Below are positions 11,301 to 24,600 of a stretch of 64,000 nucleotides of DNA, in pieces. This DNA comes from Copromyces sp. CBS 386.78 (Eukaryota; Ascomycota; Sordariomycetes; Sordariales; Sordariaceae): assembly GCA_030685235.1 (NCBI GenBank), contig MU839105.1, positions 186,001 to 250,000 of the forward strand. The letters are read 5' to 3'. The stretch's first letter is position 1, and every line of letters begins with the position of its first letter. The translations under genes and the position numbers were made by a program. The notes beneath the pieces were generated by a model. It worked only from the letters and a program-made list of their open reading frames with translations, made no database searches and had not been told where the DNA came from.

Positions 11301-12611
11301 ATGAAGACCACCCTCACCCCTGTCGCCAGGGCCTCTGCCGCCGCCGCCGGCCGACTCTCCGGCTTCAGCGCCCGCACCACCGCCCGCCTTCCCTCGACCC
11401 TCCTCCGCACCTCCGTCACCGGCCCCAGCCTCACCTTCACCCGCCACAAATCCGGTCCCTACGGATACACCCAAGCCAAAGCGCTCGTCTTCTCGCGCTT
11501 CGGCGAGCCCGCCGACGTCTTATCCGTCCACCAACACTCCATCTCGCCCTCTCTGCCGGACGGCTCCGTTCTCATCCGCGCTGTGGCGGTGCCCGTGAAC
11601 CCCGCGGACGTGAACACCATCCAGGGCACCTACGGCGTCAAGCCCAAGTTCTCTCCGCTTCTGGGCACGGCCGAGCCGTCGGTGATTCCCGGTAACGAAG
11701 GGTGTTTTGAGGTCCTTTCTGTTGGTGGCAACGTCCAGGGACTGAAGAAGGGCGATTGGGTTATTCCTGCCACTACTGGTTTTGGCACGTTGAGGACGCA
11801 TGCGCTGGTGGAAGATGCGGAGAAAAAGTTGTTCAAGGTCGGAGGGGAAAAGGGCAAGGAAGGGCTGACGCCGTTGCAGGTTGCGACGGTGAGTGTCAAT
11901 CCGTGCTCGGGGTATCGGATGTTGAGGGATTATGTGGACTTGGTCAAGTTGAGCGTGGACGGGTTTGCCAAGGGGACGGCGAGTGGCGGGGCGTGGTTTT
12001 TGCAGAATGGAGCGAACTCGGGCGTGGGTAGGGCGGCGATTCAGTTGGGCAAGCTTTGGGGGTTGAGGAGTATCAATGTTGTGAGAGAACGGGACACGCC
12101 CGAGAAGACGGAGGAGTTGAAGAATGAACTGAAGGAGTTAGGCGCTACCGTGGTTGTGACCGAGACCGAGTTTTTGGATCGGTCCTTTACGCAACGCTTG
12201 AAGGATGAGTGGACGAATGATGGCAAGGACCCCTTGATGTTGGGGCTGAACTGTGTGGGCGGCAAGAACGCGGCGCAGATTGTCAGGAGTTTGAGCCCTA
12301 AGGGTGTGATGGTTACGTATGGTGGCATGAGCAGGCAGAGTTTCCCCTTTCCCACCGGGCCGCAGATCTTTAAGCGCTTGAGGTTTGAAGGCTTCTGGTT
12401 GAGCGAGTGGGGCAAGGAGAACCCGGAGGAGAAGAAGAGGATGATTAATGAGATTTTGGAGATGATGCGCGAGGGCAAGTTCAAGGCGGCCCCGGCGCAG
12501 GAGGTTACGTGGAACTGGGATACCGAGGAGAAGGTGTTGAAGGATGCGGTGCAGGGTACTCTTGAGGGATTCAGGAGTGGTAAGGGTGTTTTTGTCTTTG
12601 GTGAGACCTGA
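11301..12611 (+). CDS. etr1: Mitochondrial enoyl-thioester (trans-2-enoyl-CoA/ACP) reductase
   Basis: This intronless gene encodes 436 residues. The first about 50 residues are Arg/Ser/Ala-rich without acids, a mitochondrial presequence. The rest is a medium-chain dehydrogenase/reductase of the ETR1/MECR family. The sequence shows the quinone-reductase-like N-terminus (VPVNPADVNTIQGTYG, with the Tyr at 111 matching the proton-donor Tyr of yeast Etr1p), the entry GNEGCFEV, and the NADPH-binding loop NGANSGVG (236-243). The usual structural-zinc cysteines are absent, as expected. The family catalyses the last reductive step of mitochondrial type II fatty-acid synthesis, needed for lipoic acid and respiratory function. 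Length is normal for fungi. It converges with VPS34, whose stop lies 160 bp away. Confidence 0.95.
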   Translation: MKTTLTPVARASAAAAGRLSGFSARTTARLPSTLLRTSVTGPSLTFTRHKSGPYGYTQAKALVFSRFGEPADVLSVHQHSISPSLPDGSVLIRAVAVPVNPADVNTIQGTYGVKPKFSPLLGTAEPSVIPGNEGCFEVLSVGGNVQGLKKGDWVIPATTGFGTLRTHALVEDAEKKLFKVGGEKGKEGLTPLQVATVSVNPCSGYRMLRDYVDLVKLSVDGFAKGTASGGAWFLQNGANSGVGRAAIQLGKLWGLRSINVVRERDTPEKTEELKNELKELGATVVVTETEFLDRSFTQRLKDEWTNDGKDPLMLGLNCVGGKNAAQIVRSLSPKGVMVTYGGMSRQSFPFPTGPQIFKRLRFEGFWLSEWGKENPEEKKRMINEILEMMREGKFKAAPAQEVTWNWDTEEKVLKDAVQGTLEGFRSGKGVFVFGET

Positions 12612-12770
12612 GCGATAATGGTAGTTGAGGGGTGTGTATGATCACGGTATATAGAGATGGTTTTAGAGTTGAACATATGAATATTTCATGTTACTTCGTT
12701 CCGCTGATTCAAGTCTTATCTATGACTATGCAAAACAAAACACATCGCTAACCAATCCTTCTCGAGTCCA

Positions 12771-15575
12771 CTACGTCCGGAAAGCCTGCATCACCCCATG
12801 CAACCGATCAATCATAACCGGCACCAACGCATTCAGACTATCCTCCATGATCTTTTCCAAGTTCCTGATCGCCTCCTCCTCGCTCAGCTCCAAGTGGAAC
12901 CGATCCCTAACCTTGAACACCGCCTTATCCGGCTCCAGCTTGATATCTGGGATATTCGCATCCACCATCAGACTAAACAGGTTCAAGATCAAGTTGCTGT
13001 TCTTTCTAAGGGCACTATACGCCAAAAAGCAGTACTGTTTAAACTGGCGATAGTGCTCCGAGTTGACTCCGCCCATGCAGTCCACCATCTCCTTCGACAG
13101 CTTCATCACGGGCGCGAACGGCTTCGGGTCGCGCCCGAGGATGTACCCGAAATCGGCATGGAAAAAGTACCCGTCGGGCGACAAAAGCAGATTGTCCAGA
13201 TGTCTGTCGCCGACGCCCAGGATGTACGTGATGACGCAGTAGCCCGCGCACGACTTGACAAAGGTGTCGAGCGTTTCCTTGCGTAAGCCCATAGGCCCGT
13301 TGCTGTCGGGGTTGTTCTGCTTGAGGTAGGCGAGCGCCGCGTTGTTGCCGTACTTGTTGAGGATGCCCTGGAAGGACATGGACGGCACGAATTGCGAGAG
13401 GCCGGCGCTGGTGCTGGTGGCCAGGATCTTGTAGGGCGAAAGCTTGAGGTCCAGGTTCTCTTTCTGGAGGAGGTTGTCCATGAGCATGATAATCTGGATG
13501 ACCAGCTGGTCTTGTCGGAGGTCATCGCCTGTTTTGAATATGAGGGGGTATTTGGTTCCCGTGCTGGTCTTGAAGGCCACTTTGATGGGGTGGAGGGAGG
13601 ATTTGAAGACAATAGTTTCCTCGGGGATAACGCCCGTGATCATGACTGATGGGTCCAGTGGGAGTGGGAGAGGCGGATCAATGGTTACCAGCTCGTTTTT
13701 GGAATCGGCTAGGAAGTGCTTGACCCGGTCGGTCCTCCTGGCGATGGACTCGTTGGCCTCCTTGACTTCTCCTGATACTTGAGAGAGGATACGGATCCAC
13801 TCGGCCTGTCGTTTGTATGTCTTTCTCTTCTCCTGGCCACCCGGCTGCTTGTCAAGCTCGGACATGAAATCGTAGGCAACCTTGGTGTATATTTCCCTTG
13901 TATCTTGCCCCTGTTCGGAGCTCCTGTCGTCGATTTCCACCATAACATACCAGTAGAAATAGTTGCCGAGTGTCAGGCTTGACACGGCCCTCGTTATCAA
14001 GAACCTGGCCAGGGAACTATCCTGGGATACGTCTTGACGGGACTGTGGCGATATGTGCTCGTACTTGAGCGCCTGAACCAGCTGCAACAAATATAGCAGC
14101 AGCTCGTTATCGTCTGCTTTGCGCAAACGCTTCACTGCAAAGGCTCTCACGGCCGAGTTGCTGAATGTCGGGCCCAGCAACTCGAGTGCGTCGTCCACAT
14201 CAATATCGGTCCATTTTTCGAGAACCACTACAGCCGACCTTGCCTCTGACAGGTCGAGCCAGTTGACTGACTTGACAAACTTGGTGAGCGCCTTTTTGTT
14301 TCTGGTCAAGTGGTATCGGAACTTCCAGATGAGGTCCTTCTCCTCGGGAGACAGACTGTGGGTCGGCGAATAAGACATGATCTGGTTGAGTTCATCTCTC
14401 ACTTTGGCGTTTGGTTTCAAATCCTTATCCAGGATGCCGTTCCTGTGCTGGCTGCGGACAAGTCTTCGGTGCTTGCTCTCGGCCGGGTTGTCCCTGGCGC
14501 CAACTTCGGGATCGTAAACTCGGATCAAGCGGCCTGTGGAGGTTTCATCGTCGACATCTATGCGGCTTATGCCCGGTCCAAGCTGAATGTCTGGTGTAGG
14601 CTTCATGATGAGGCCCGACTGTGATGACGATAGATGCTGGAGCGATGAGATGGGTGGGGGAGGATATTCGTGATCTGCAAAGACAACAGGGAAGTCAAAT
14701 CTGGGCAGCTCGACAGTCAAGAGAAAGTCGGACGGCACTGGGATCGACTTGGATGTATCGGGATTGGCACTGGCGAGAGCTTCCTGTTGTCGCTGGATAG
14801 CCTTGAGCCTGAGGGATGATTTGGCCGAACCATATCCGCGCTTTTCGATACCTCTGAAGGCCAGTTGGTCGAGCCAGTCCACACGGGGTATCTCTCCCAT
14901 CTCGTGTTTCTTGAGAAGGTCCATCAAGCGGTCGTACTCTTCGGCATCGTTGTCCACCACAGAAGAGGGAGTGCCCTTCTTGCTGGCGCCTATATCGGAC
15001 CTCCTGGGTATGAAAGCAGGAGTTCCGGTGTCATCGTTGCCATCTGCTTGTTTGTTTCGGTACACAAAACATTGTTGGCGGCCCTTGTATAGCTGGTTGT
15101 CCTTATCGAACAAGGGCAGGGTGGTGCCGCCAAAGGGAATGGCATGGCCGTGAGCACCTTCACCTCCGGTTGGGGAGAGGTCCCAGAGGGTGATGGCCAG
15201 GCGAGCATTCTCGGGGAGGGTAGAATAGTCGATGGGCAAAGTGAGCCACTCGGACCATTTGCGTTCGTTCCGGAACCACTTGTAAGGTGTTTGGACCGGG
15301 ACAGTCAGAGGCTTGGATCCGGCCCAGACCTGGACGGTGACATAGAGGTCCGAATGTGGACTATGAGAGTTTTTCATTCAGTAGCCATCATTTTGCGCAA
15401 CAAGAAACGATTTGGTGTACCTTTTATTAGAGCCGACATGTCGCAAGTCAGGCCTTTCGAGTAGGGTGCTGAATGGAATGGGCGTCTCCTCCCCCTCCAG
15501 ACTCACGATGCGAATCGAGACGGGATAGTCGAGCTGGTCGGAGCTCGCAAACGAAAAGGGCTCCATGATGGGCAT
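12771..15575 (-). CDS. vps34: Class III phosphatidylinositol 3-kinase VPS34
   Basis: There are two exons: 15575-15421 and 15360-12771. The 60-nt intron 15361-15420 has donor GTACAC, branch CTGAAT and acceptor ATAG. They encode 914 residues. The order is an N-terminal C2 domain (SDLYVTVQVWAG, PYKWFRNERKWSEWL), a PIK helical domain (mid-protein, ending near EKWTDIDVDDALELLG), and a PI3K catalytic domain with GDDLRQDQL, catalytic loop GDRHLDN (about residue 767) and metal-binding DFG (about 785). The C-terminal helix ends LHGVMQAFRT. VPS34 makes PI3P from PI on endosomes, vacuole and autophagosomes with Vps15 and Vps30/Atg6. The start could be ATG 15575 or 15566; both keep the frame. It is divergent from NSE4. 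Confidence 0.96.
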
Positions 15576-16280
15576 AGTGCCAAGTATTCCGGAGAGGATC
15601 TGTCCCCGGAACTGAACATGAAGCAATTATGGGATGTCTAAAGTGGCGTAAGAATGAGAGTCAGGCTAAAGTCCCTTGACGGGAGATGTGATGATGGATC
15701 ACTGTGACCCCCGCCGCTTATAGGGCTGGCAGGTACTTCCCGAGTTCCCGTCAGTGTAACCACCCCACTACGTAGCCGCAGTCACAGCGGCCAACAAGGT
15801 CCCCCAGGCCCCAGGCCCAGCAGCTCCACCCCGCGAATTGGAGAGGAGGGGATCCACCTTTTTCTTCAAACCGCGGGGTCCACTCCTGCTCTTCTCCCAC
15901 TGTAAATCGCGTCTTCCCTTTGCAGACGCGTCTCCTCCTTCCACTTCCACTTCCCATTTTCCATTCTCATTCTCCGGGCAGCATTCGGTCTTCTTTCACC
16001 CCGGCCATCGCTCGTCTTTCCGTTCAGCCTGGGAAAAGTCGTAACCGTGTACCCCATCATCCACCACCACTGCCGAGATACAGTCAAATCATCGGCGAAT
16101 CTATCCAATACCCTCTCATCCGACCACAACCAGTCCTCACAAGACAAGGTCAGTTGGCACTCAGCTGGATATCGGATACCCCCCAGGACCTGTCAACGTA
16201 AGCGGTGCCTTCGCGGCTTATCTCTACGTTCTGTACCTGCCAAAAACACATCGGTCACCCCGTATCGCGCAAACCACACC
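15576..16280. promoter_or_regulatory. Divergent VPS34/NSE4 promoter region
   Basis: This is the 705-bp gap between divergent start codons. It contains C/T-rich leader sequence on the NSE4 side. The NSE4 frame is open upstream to 16047, but the ATG at 16281 (CACACCATGTCC) has the better context and matches the expected acidic N-terminus. No discrete regulatory motif is claimed. Confidence 0.5.
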
Positions 16281-17618
16281 ATGTCCGACGAGGATATCTA
16301 CGATGCCTCCCCTCCACGAGCCAGAAATCTGGAGGTGAGAAACAAGGGCAAACGGACTTCAGATGGCCATGAAGGCCCCTCGGCAACACGGCGGCGTATC
16401 AGGGACCCATCGCCGCCCAACCCAGACGCAAATGGCGACCTCGACGAGTATGATCCTGCCCAGTCAATGCAGGAACGCCGGGAGATCCAGAGGAAGCTAC
16501 GAGATATGCAGAGGCAAATGAGAGAGAACCCCGATCAGTTCAATGACGAAGTCGCAATCAGTTACCTCGACCAGTCAGACAATCTTATGCGTCATGTTAA
16601 GCAGACCAACGAGGCCGCCATTGAAGCTCGCGGTCTAGTCATGGCCGCCGACTTGGTTGCGCGGAGGGCCCAACGGATAACATCGGGCAACGTTGGCGGC
16701 ATTGATGTCGATGAGTTCGTCTCCAAATGCATCACCTACATGCGTCATGGCCGCGGCTTTGTGGACGACGACGCCCCGGAACTTACCAGCACGCAACGGC
16801 ACAGGAGACGGCCTGGACGTGCCGCTGCCGACCCCGACGATGAGGATGACATGGGCGACGAAGGTGACATGCTGAACTGGACGCACCTGGGCCGATATGC
16901 TGCCGTTCCCAGCGTACGCAGACCAGCTCTGCCTGGCTTCCTCTCGGGCCCCCTGTCCATCGAAAGGAAAGCCCGAAGAATGACACAACGCAACGCCACC
17001 TTCAAGATCAACAGCCTTATTGAGGTGAGACCGCAGGAGTTGAGGGCCGAGGATCTGAAAAAATCCGACAAGAACGATCTTCCGTCTATTTGCAGAAACA
17101 TTCTTGAACAACTCACAAAGAAGCAGAATGCGGCCCAAGATGCCGTGGAGTCTCTCCTCAATAACAATGAGGTTGACGATCCCGAGCAAGAGTTCCTCAT
17201 CATGGAAAAGTACGCGCTGCATGAAACAGGAGGCATTGACCTCCTACGCTTCGTAATCAACCCCCGCTCCTTCGGCCAGACGGTCGAAAACATGTTCTAC
17301 GTGAGCTTTCTGCTACGAGAAGGAGGCATCAAGCTGGAATTCGACTCATATGGTCGTCCATCTCTCTGTATGTTTATCTTGGATTGTTTCATGCCCAACC
17401 TTCGCTAACAACCCTTGACAATAGCCGCCCAGTTCAATGCAGACGTGCAAGACAAGGCCCAAGGAAGACACGGCACCACACGACATCAGGCTATCATGTC
17501 GATCGATATGCCTATCTGGCGAGACATCATCAACGCTTACAACATCAAAGAACCCATGATTGAGCACCGAGAGGAGGAAAGCCAGCAAGGCCCAGGGGCA
17601 CAAGGATGGTATAGCTGA
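16281..17618 (+). CDS. nse4: SMC5/6 complex kleisin subunit NSE4
   Basis: Two exons, 16281-17367 and 17425-17618, are joined by a 57-nt intron with donor GTATGT, a GCTAAC branch and an ATAG acceptor. They encode 426 residues. The N-terminus is acidic and disordered, followed by the helical kleisin N-terminal part (DEVAISYLDQSDNLMRHVKQTNEA, which in NSE4 proteins contacts the SMC5 neck). A charged linker comes next, then the conserved C-terminal winged-helix region (GGIDLLRFVINPRSFGQTVENMFYVSFLLREGG, AQFNADVQDKAQGRH). In the family NSE4 closes the SMC5-SMC6 ring and works in recombination and replication-fork repair in the nucleus. Only the last 64 residues come from exon 2. Length fits the family. 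Confidence 0.93.
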
Positions 17619-18438
17619 AAGAGGCTATCGGCTCCGTCGGACTTGTGGAGGTGGGAAAAGAATATCCCGAAACCTCCTGCGGTATGTTGCTCGCCCATGC
17701 CATTGTCCCTAAGCCGTGTTTTTGTCTACCTGTATCCAATAATAGTGATGAGTCGAGATGTCTAGGAGGACTGTAAGTAAGCGAGCACGGCGAAAAAAGT
17801 GTACCGTACCATATATCCGCCATTTGTGGCTACCAATGTAGGGCAGAGCCAGAAGCAGCGGCGAGTGGCACAGTATGTCTGGTGTTTAGGCGAAGAAGCT
17901 TCAGGTCCACGGAGACAAAGGCGTTGGATCAAGACAATCACGGCAAGCTTCGAGAATCTAGCATCATGTGAGGGCCTTGAGGCTTGAATGGATTCATCTA
18001 GGCTTTGACAACAAACATGATGGAGCCCCAAATGGCCGCGTAACTCGAGGAGGTGCGTGCCGTCCCTTTGTCGGTGCTCTCGCCCGCGTTCGATTCTACA
18101 CAGCCGACAAAGCGGCAACTAACCCGTCGAGTCTTTGTCAGTACCAGATTTTTCAAGTGTAATTAATATGCTTAACTCACCCGCTTCCGGCCAGTTTGAA
18201 TGGCTTCCTTTGAGCATGCGCACGCCACCATAGCCGTCTGTCAGGGACGGGTGGCAGCAAGACCTCTTTATGCCAGCTAATATCTCAAGCCGAGGAAAAC
18301 TCCCGGTTGATGTCTCCGATATTGTTGCTCGTCTCGACATTTGCAACACCAAACATCGAGCAAAATAGCACCACCAGAATACACAAGGTTTGTTACTGCA
18401 AGACGTCCGCTAACAGTCAGGAGTGAGTTTGCAACAAG
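17619..18438. other. Intergenic region upstream of the giant gene
   Basis: This is 820 bp between NSE4 and the giant coiled-coil gene. It presumably holds the NSE4 3' UTR and the promoter and 5' leader of the next gene. I see no coding or RNA feature. Confidence 0.45.
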
Positions 18439-18646
18439 ATGTCCTACCCTTCGGATGGGAATTGGCCCGGAGGTGGGCGGAACAACACACCGGGCTCTTT
18501 TGATAACGATCCGGCCCGTTCTTCAACGCCAAGGGGGCTCACGAGGAGGAAGGCGCGAGACTCCCTACGTGTGGATATGAGCGAACCGGAAAGCTCCATG
18601 GCATCTCCAGTACCTGGCCCGGCTGCGACCCGGTTTTCAGCCCCGA

Positions 18647-18677
<31 letters not shown>

Positions 18678-21600
18678 TTCGGCTCCTCGTCGTCGTCCAG
18701 CTACTGGTCGTTATCGGAATATCGTTCCAGCTCCCACCTCAAGTGCCATTTCGCCTGCGATTTCAGCTGAGAAAGAGAAGGAGATGACAGCGGAAGAGAG
18801 GAAGCGTGTTTTTCGCAGGTCGCTGGCTGCCCAGAAAGCTTCCGACGTCGCAGCCCAGGGCCCACCCAAAAATAACCCTCCTCCTCAAAGATCGTACTTC
18901 CAGTCGGGCTCTGGTTGGGACGATGTCGTGGAAGAGGAGAACATTGGGGGTGATCCGGGTATGAGAGTGAAAGCCGGAGGCAGTGGAGATTTTAAGGAGG
19001 ACGTCACACCGCTGGATGATGACCACGAGAGTGACTGGGAAATCGAGCAAGGCAACAACAACCCGGAACCCGAGAAGCCCCAGTTGATGTTCGAACGGTA
19101 TGTCGGTGACGGTACCGGCGCCAGGAGAGTCATAAGGGAAACCAAAAAAGCATACGAGTCAGACGAAGAAAAAGATGATATCGCAAACACTTCGGACCTC
19201 GACGAGGATGGCAAGCCTGTTCTTCTGCAGGGCAGAAATGAACTAGGGCGCTACCGAGATATGAACAACCCTTTTACGTTCAGCCCCTTCAACAGCCAGG
19301 AAGGACATAGGGCGGAGAATCAAGCCCATCTTGAGAAGTACGACCGGTACCGAGATGAAAATTATGGGAAAGTGAACGACATGAAACTCCCATACAAGCC
19401 GTACGATGAGGGAACGATACGTGATATGCGGGCCATAATCGCCCAATTATTCCGACTCAAGGACCACGCCGTAGAATTGTTGGATGAGAAGGTCGATAGG
19501 CGCCGTCTGTTGAGGGAGTACATCGCAGCATCAAAGGATGAAGCGATTCACAAGGCTTTCAGCACCCTGCTGGAATATTACGACCAGGCAAGCAAAACAA
19601 AGATGCAGCTAATGATGGAGTTTCGTGCCCTGCAGATCAGAGTGGACGATGACAAGCAGGCCATGGAATCCTTGGAAGATCAACTTACCAAGACGGAACA
19701 AAAGCTGGAGGATCAAAAGGCGTCGGAGTATGACACGTACCAACAACTGTTGGATGAGAAGAACGCGAGAAGCGATGATGCACGTGAGCTTCAGCAACTC
19801 CGAGACTTCAAGGAAGCCGCGGACAAACAACGCTTCGCAGCCGTGGCCTTGGTCACGAGCAAAACCGATAAGAAGATTAAAGCACTGGAAGAGAAAGTCG
19901 CCCAGCTTGAATATCTGGAGGCAAAAACGGGCTCCGACAACGAATACATTCGGAGTATCGAAACTGCGCTCCAAGAGGCGAATAACGTTACAGTTCGCTT
20001 GGAGCAAGAAGCTACTCTCTACAAGGACAAAATCAAGCGGGCCGACAAAATCGCCAAATCATACGCATCCTTAACCAAGAAGGTGAAGGAGATCACGGAT
20101 ACCTGTGAAGCGATAGGCATCGACCTCAAAGGCGGCGGTGACATAGCCGAAACAGTCTCGGAAGCTTTCGCCGCGATGATGGATGCGTACGAAGAGGCTG
20201 TGCAAGAGTCGGATATTGCCGTCGAGGCAAAGAAAAAGGCTGAGAAGATGGTGGAAAAACTCAAAAAGAAGGGGGGTCGTGTTGAACCGACGGAGGATTC
20301 GGCGTCGTCCCTTGCCCTCGACCAGAAGTCCTTGAAAGACCAGCAAGACCGTTGGGAGGCTGAAAAGAGCGCCCTGAACCAGAAAATCGCGGAGCTCACC
20401 AAGTCCCTCGAAGACGCCAACAAGCTGCTGAAGGACGTGAAATTCCTGCAGATGGAGAGGGATTCTTTGGCCGATGAACGACAACAACTGCAAGGGAAGA
20501 ACAAGACCTTGGACCAACAGGTCCTGGACCTCAGGCGAAAACTGGCGAATAAGGTGAAGGAGCTCGAGCCCTTGCGGCTGGACAAGAAGTCTCTGGAAGA
20601 CCATCTAGCACGTGTGCAGGCCGAAAAGGAGACCTTGCAGCAGCAGCTTGATCAGACGAAGGAATTGCTGAGAAAGACGGAGGCGGAGCTCAACGACATG
20701 GCGTCTCGCCGGTCTGAGCCGATTATCTCGCAACATGAACAGAAAGCTCTGCAAGCTGAAATTGACGCCCTACAAACCAAGCTGGCAAAGGTGGAGAGTG
20801 ACCTGACAAGGTCCCAGGAGGAGGAGACCCGTCTGCGCACATCGAGGGATACTCTGAGGACAATTAGGGAAACCCTGATGGGCAAAGTGGATACGCTTCA
20901 AAAGGACATGGCCACGCTGCACCAACAGCTTGCCGATGCAAAAGCAGCGAAAAGTTCTGACGCAAAGATTCATGAGCTGCAAATGGAGCTAGAGAAGACC
21001 AAAACAGTCCTTTCTCAAACCGAGACGGATCTGCGTCGTGAGAAACGCCGTGGGACCATGTCACGTATAGAAAATACGGGAGAGAACCTGACGCAGACGA
21101 TCGAAATGGAGAATGAGAAGAATGAATGGTACAAGGCGAAGAAAGCCCTGGAGGAAGAGAGCATTAGGCTCAAGAAGCAGCTCGATCTGGCCAAGAAGAA
21201 CTCCGCTGCACCAACAATCGTCGAGATCAAACCTGAACCCAACATTGCGGAGAGCATCACTCGCGTCGAACAGCTCGTGAAGGAGCAAAAGCCCCAACTT
21301 CCGCTAACTGCACGCGACTTCGTCCAAGGACTGGTTACCAAGTTGAAGGAGGCTCAGGGCCACAAGGACTTGGCTTCCTTTGACGGTGTTGTTCGTGAAT
21401 GCATCGGCCTTCTCAATGGTGTCTTGAAGGAGCCTGTCTATAATGAGAAAGACAAGGAGATGCTTCGGAACCTGCAGAATGAGTTGAATGAAGCTCTGAG
21501 AAAGGGCGATGAGGATCGGGCACAAAACGCACGGTTGCAGGGCATCATCGACAAGTACGAAGGCGAAAAGGCGAGCCTTGAGAAGGAGGTGAAGGTCCAG

Positions 21601-24600
21601 AAAGACGAGATCAAGAGGCTGGAGCAAGACATCAAGGAAAAGAAAGCCTCGTTGACGAACAAGCAGCAAGAGAGAGACATGCTCAAAGAGAACTACGAAG
21701 AGCAAATCAAGAATCTCAATGCTAAGCATACGAAAGCTGCTGACGAGCTGAAAATCAAACACCAAAACGAGCTGACGCAGCTTCGAAATGACAGCGACTT
21801 GAAGGAGACCAACCTCTTGCAGAAGCTAGACACGCTCAGGCAGCAGAATCAGATCGAGAGGAGCAAGCTTGAAACCGAGTATACCACTGAGAAAGTGAAG
21901 CTTCAAACGGAAATTGATGTTCAGCAAAAGTTGGTTTCGACGAAACGGAAGGAGCTTGCGGATCTCAAGGCCAAGCAAGAGAAGGAGATCAAAGACCTCA
22001 CGCAGAAGAAAGACGTTGAAATCTCGACCGTCAGGGAAATCATGGATGCCGAGATTAATCAGCTCAAGAAGCGCCACGTGCAAGAGACCCAGAACCTTGA
22101 CAAGCAGCACAAATCGCGAGTGGGAGAGCTTGAAGGTGAAATCGCAACGCTCAAAGTGAAATACAAGAATGATTTGGATTCACTCTCCCGAAACAGCACC
22201 AACCAGGACGCCGTTAAGCTGAAGCAGCACGAAAACGACCTCGCCAATCTCAAATCGAAGTACGAACAGGAAAAGAAGCAGCTCGCGGCCCAACACAAGA
22301 CCGAGCTGGACAGCCTTACGAACCGGTACAACGAAAAGGAGAAGCTTGCAGCCCAGTACCAGCAACGTGTTCAGGACCTGTCGGCCGAACTAGCAGACAA
22401 GAAGATGGCGCTGGCAGAGTCCAAGGAGCAACTGTCGGCAAGTCAAGCTCAGCTTACAAAGCTCACGGCGGATCACGGGGTCAAGGGTGATGAGTTGCAA
22501 GCGAAGCTGAAGTCAGAAGTCGCCAAGGTCACAGCTGATTATGAAGGCAAGATCTCGGACCTCAAGACCAAGCATCAAGGGGAAGTCACCAACCTCAAGG
22601 ATAGTCACCAAAAGGAAATCAAGAAGATGAAGGAGGAACACGAGGAGAAGATCCAGAACCTTGAGCACCGCATCAATGACATCAAAGCTGAGCTGAAGCA
22701 AGATAGAGCGGAGTTTGAGAAGAAGAAAGCTCAGCTCGAGGGAGAGGTTGCAACTCTCCAGGGGAGGGTCGATGATAAATCCTCCAAGTTGAGCGCGAAG
22801 GAGGCCGAATTCAATGAGCTGAAGAAGCTCAACGAAGCCGAGCTTGCCAAATTGAAGAAGGACATCCGCGACAAGTCTGATTCGTTGCAGAACAAGATCG
22901 AAGAACTCAGCGATCTCAGAGGACAGCACAAAACCAGTGTAGCAGACTTCAACAACCAGATCAACGAAAAGATGGACCAGTTACGGAAAGCACAGAATGA
23001 ACTCAAGCAGTCAAAGGACAGCCTCACCACTTCCACTGCAGAGTACAACACCAAGATCGACCAGCTGGAGAAAAGCCTCAAGGAAAAGAAGGACGAGCTG
23101 AAGAGAAGAGAAGGCGCTACAACCAGCACTTCGGAACAGAACTCACGCCAGCTCAACAAACTCAACAACGATGTCAAGGATAAGCAGAAGAGGTTGGATG
23201 AGCAACAGGCTGAACTCGATAATCTCAAGAGAAAGCATCAGGCTGAAAGCACGGATCTCAACCAGGTCATCAAAGATACAAAGGCCAAGCTGAAACAGAA
23301 GGAGACTGAGCTCACCGACCTCAAGAAGAAGCACAAGGACCAGCTTGATGCACTGGAAAAGACCATCGCTGAGAAGAAGACCACTCTGTCCCAAAAGGAA
23401 ACCGAACTGGATAATCTGAAGGCCCAGAACCGTCAGAACATGCAGAATACCAACAAGGAAATCGGTGATAAGACCGCCGATCTTCTGGACAAAGAACGCG
23501 AGCTTAGGGACCTCAGACAGAAGTACGACGAAGCCAAAAAGACGGCCGGTGGAAGTAAGGAGAAGGACCTTGCAATCGCCCAGTACAAACAAATGCTTGC
23601 AACCAAGACGAGTGAACTTGATAAGGCAACGAAGGAGGTCACGGCTCTTACCAAGGACGTCAACGATCGGAAAGCCCGAATCAAGGAACTTGAGACCAGC
23701 GTTTCTAACAAAAGAGCCGACCTGCAGAAGAAGGAGACGGAAATTGCCAATCTCAAACGCCAGCACGAAGACGAGATCAAAAGGCTCAACCTTGACCTCA
23801 GCAGTCAGAAAGCCAAGTTGGCGGCCAAAGAGACGGAGATCGCTGCTCTGAAAACCGGAAACGCATCCAGGCTCAGCAAGGAAATCCAAGAGAAGTCAGG
23901 CGAGCTGTCGCAGAAGAGCCAACTGGTTGCGAACCTGCAGATGCAGCTCAATGATCTCCAGAAGAAGCAAAACGATCTGCTTAAAAAGGGAACCGATGCT
24001 GCCAAGCTTCAAGCTGACGTCGACTCCCTCAACAAGAAGATCAACGAGAAGAGACAGAGGGTCACGGACCTCGAGGGCAGGGTCAACAAGCTGGATAGCG
24101 ATCTCGCGGAGGAGAAGGCGAGAGTGGCCAGGCGTGACAGGGAGGTTGCTGATTTGAAGAAGGATGTATCCGACGAGAAGGCCAGAACCACCAAGGCCGA
24201 CAAAGAGATTTCTAGTCTTCAGGGCAAGCTGGATGCCAAGCAAGCCTCGAAAGAGATGCTTGAGGAAGATATCAGGGATCTCAAGGAGAAGCAAGAGAAG
24301 GAGGTCGCCAGTTTGACCAGCAAGATTGTTGCCAAGAACAAGGAGATCAAGGCATATGAGCGTGATCTTGATTCCCTCAAGGCGGACTACCAGAAGGAAA
24401 CCACCAAGCTCAAGGATGACATCAAGAAGAAGGAGAAAGAGCTGGCGGAGATCCAGAAGACCAACAAACAGCTTAACACCGATCTCAAGGAGAAGGAAGC
24501 CGCACAGAAGACATCAGAGACAAAAGTCAAAGACCTCAACCGGGAGGTTCAGCAGAAAAAGGATCAGATCAAGGACCTCGAGACTCAAAACGCCAAGCTC

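Noticed and set aside
16047..16280. Extended N-terminus for NSE4
   Set aside because: The frame is open upstream but reads like leader sequence. ATG 16281 has the better context and gives the expected acidic start.
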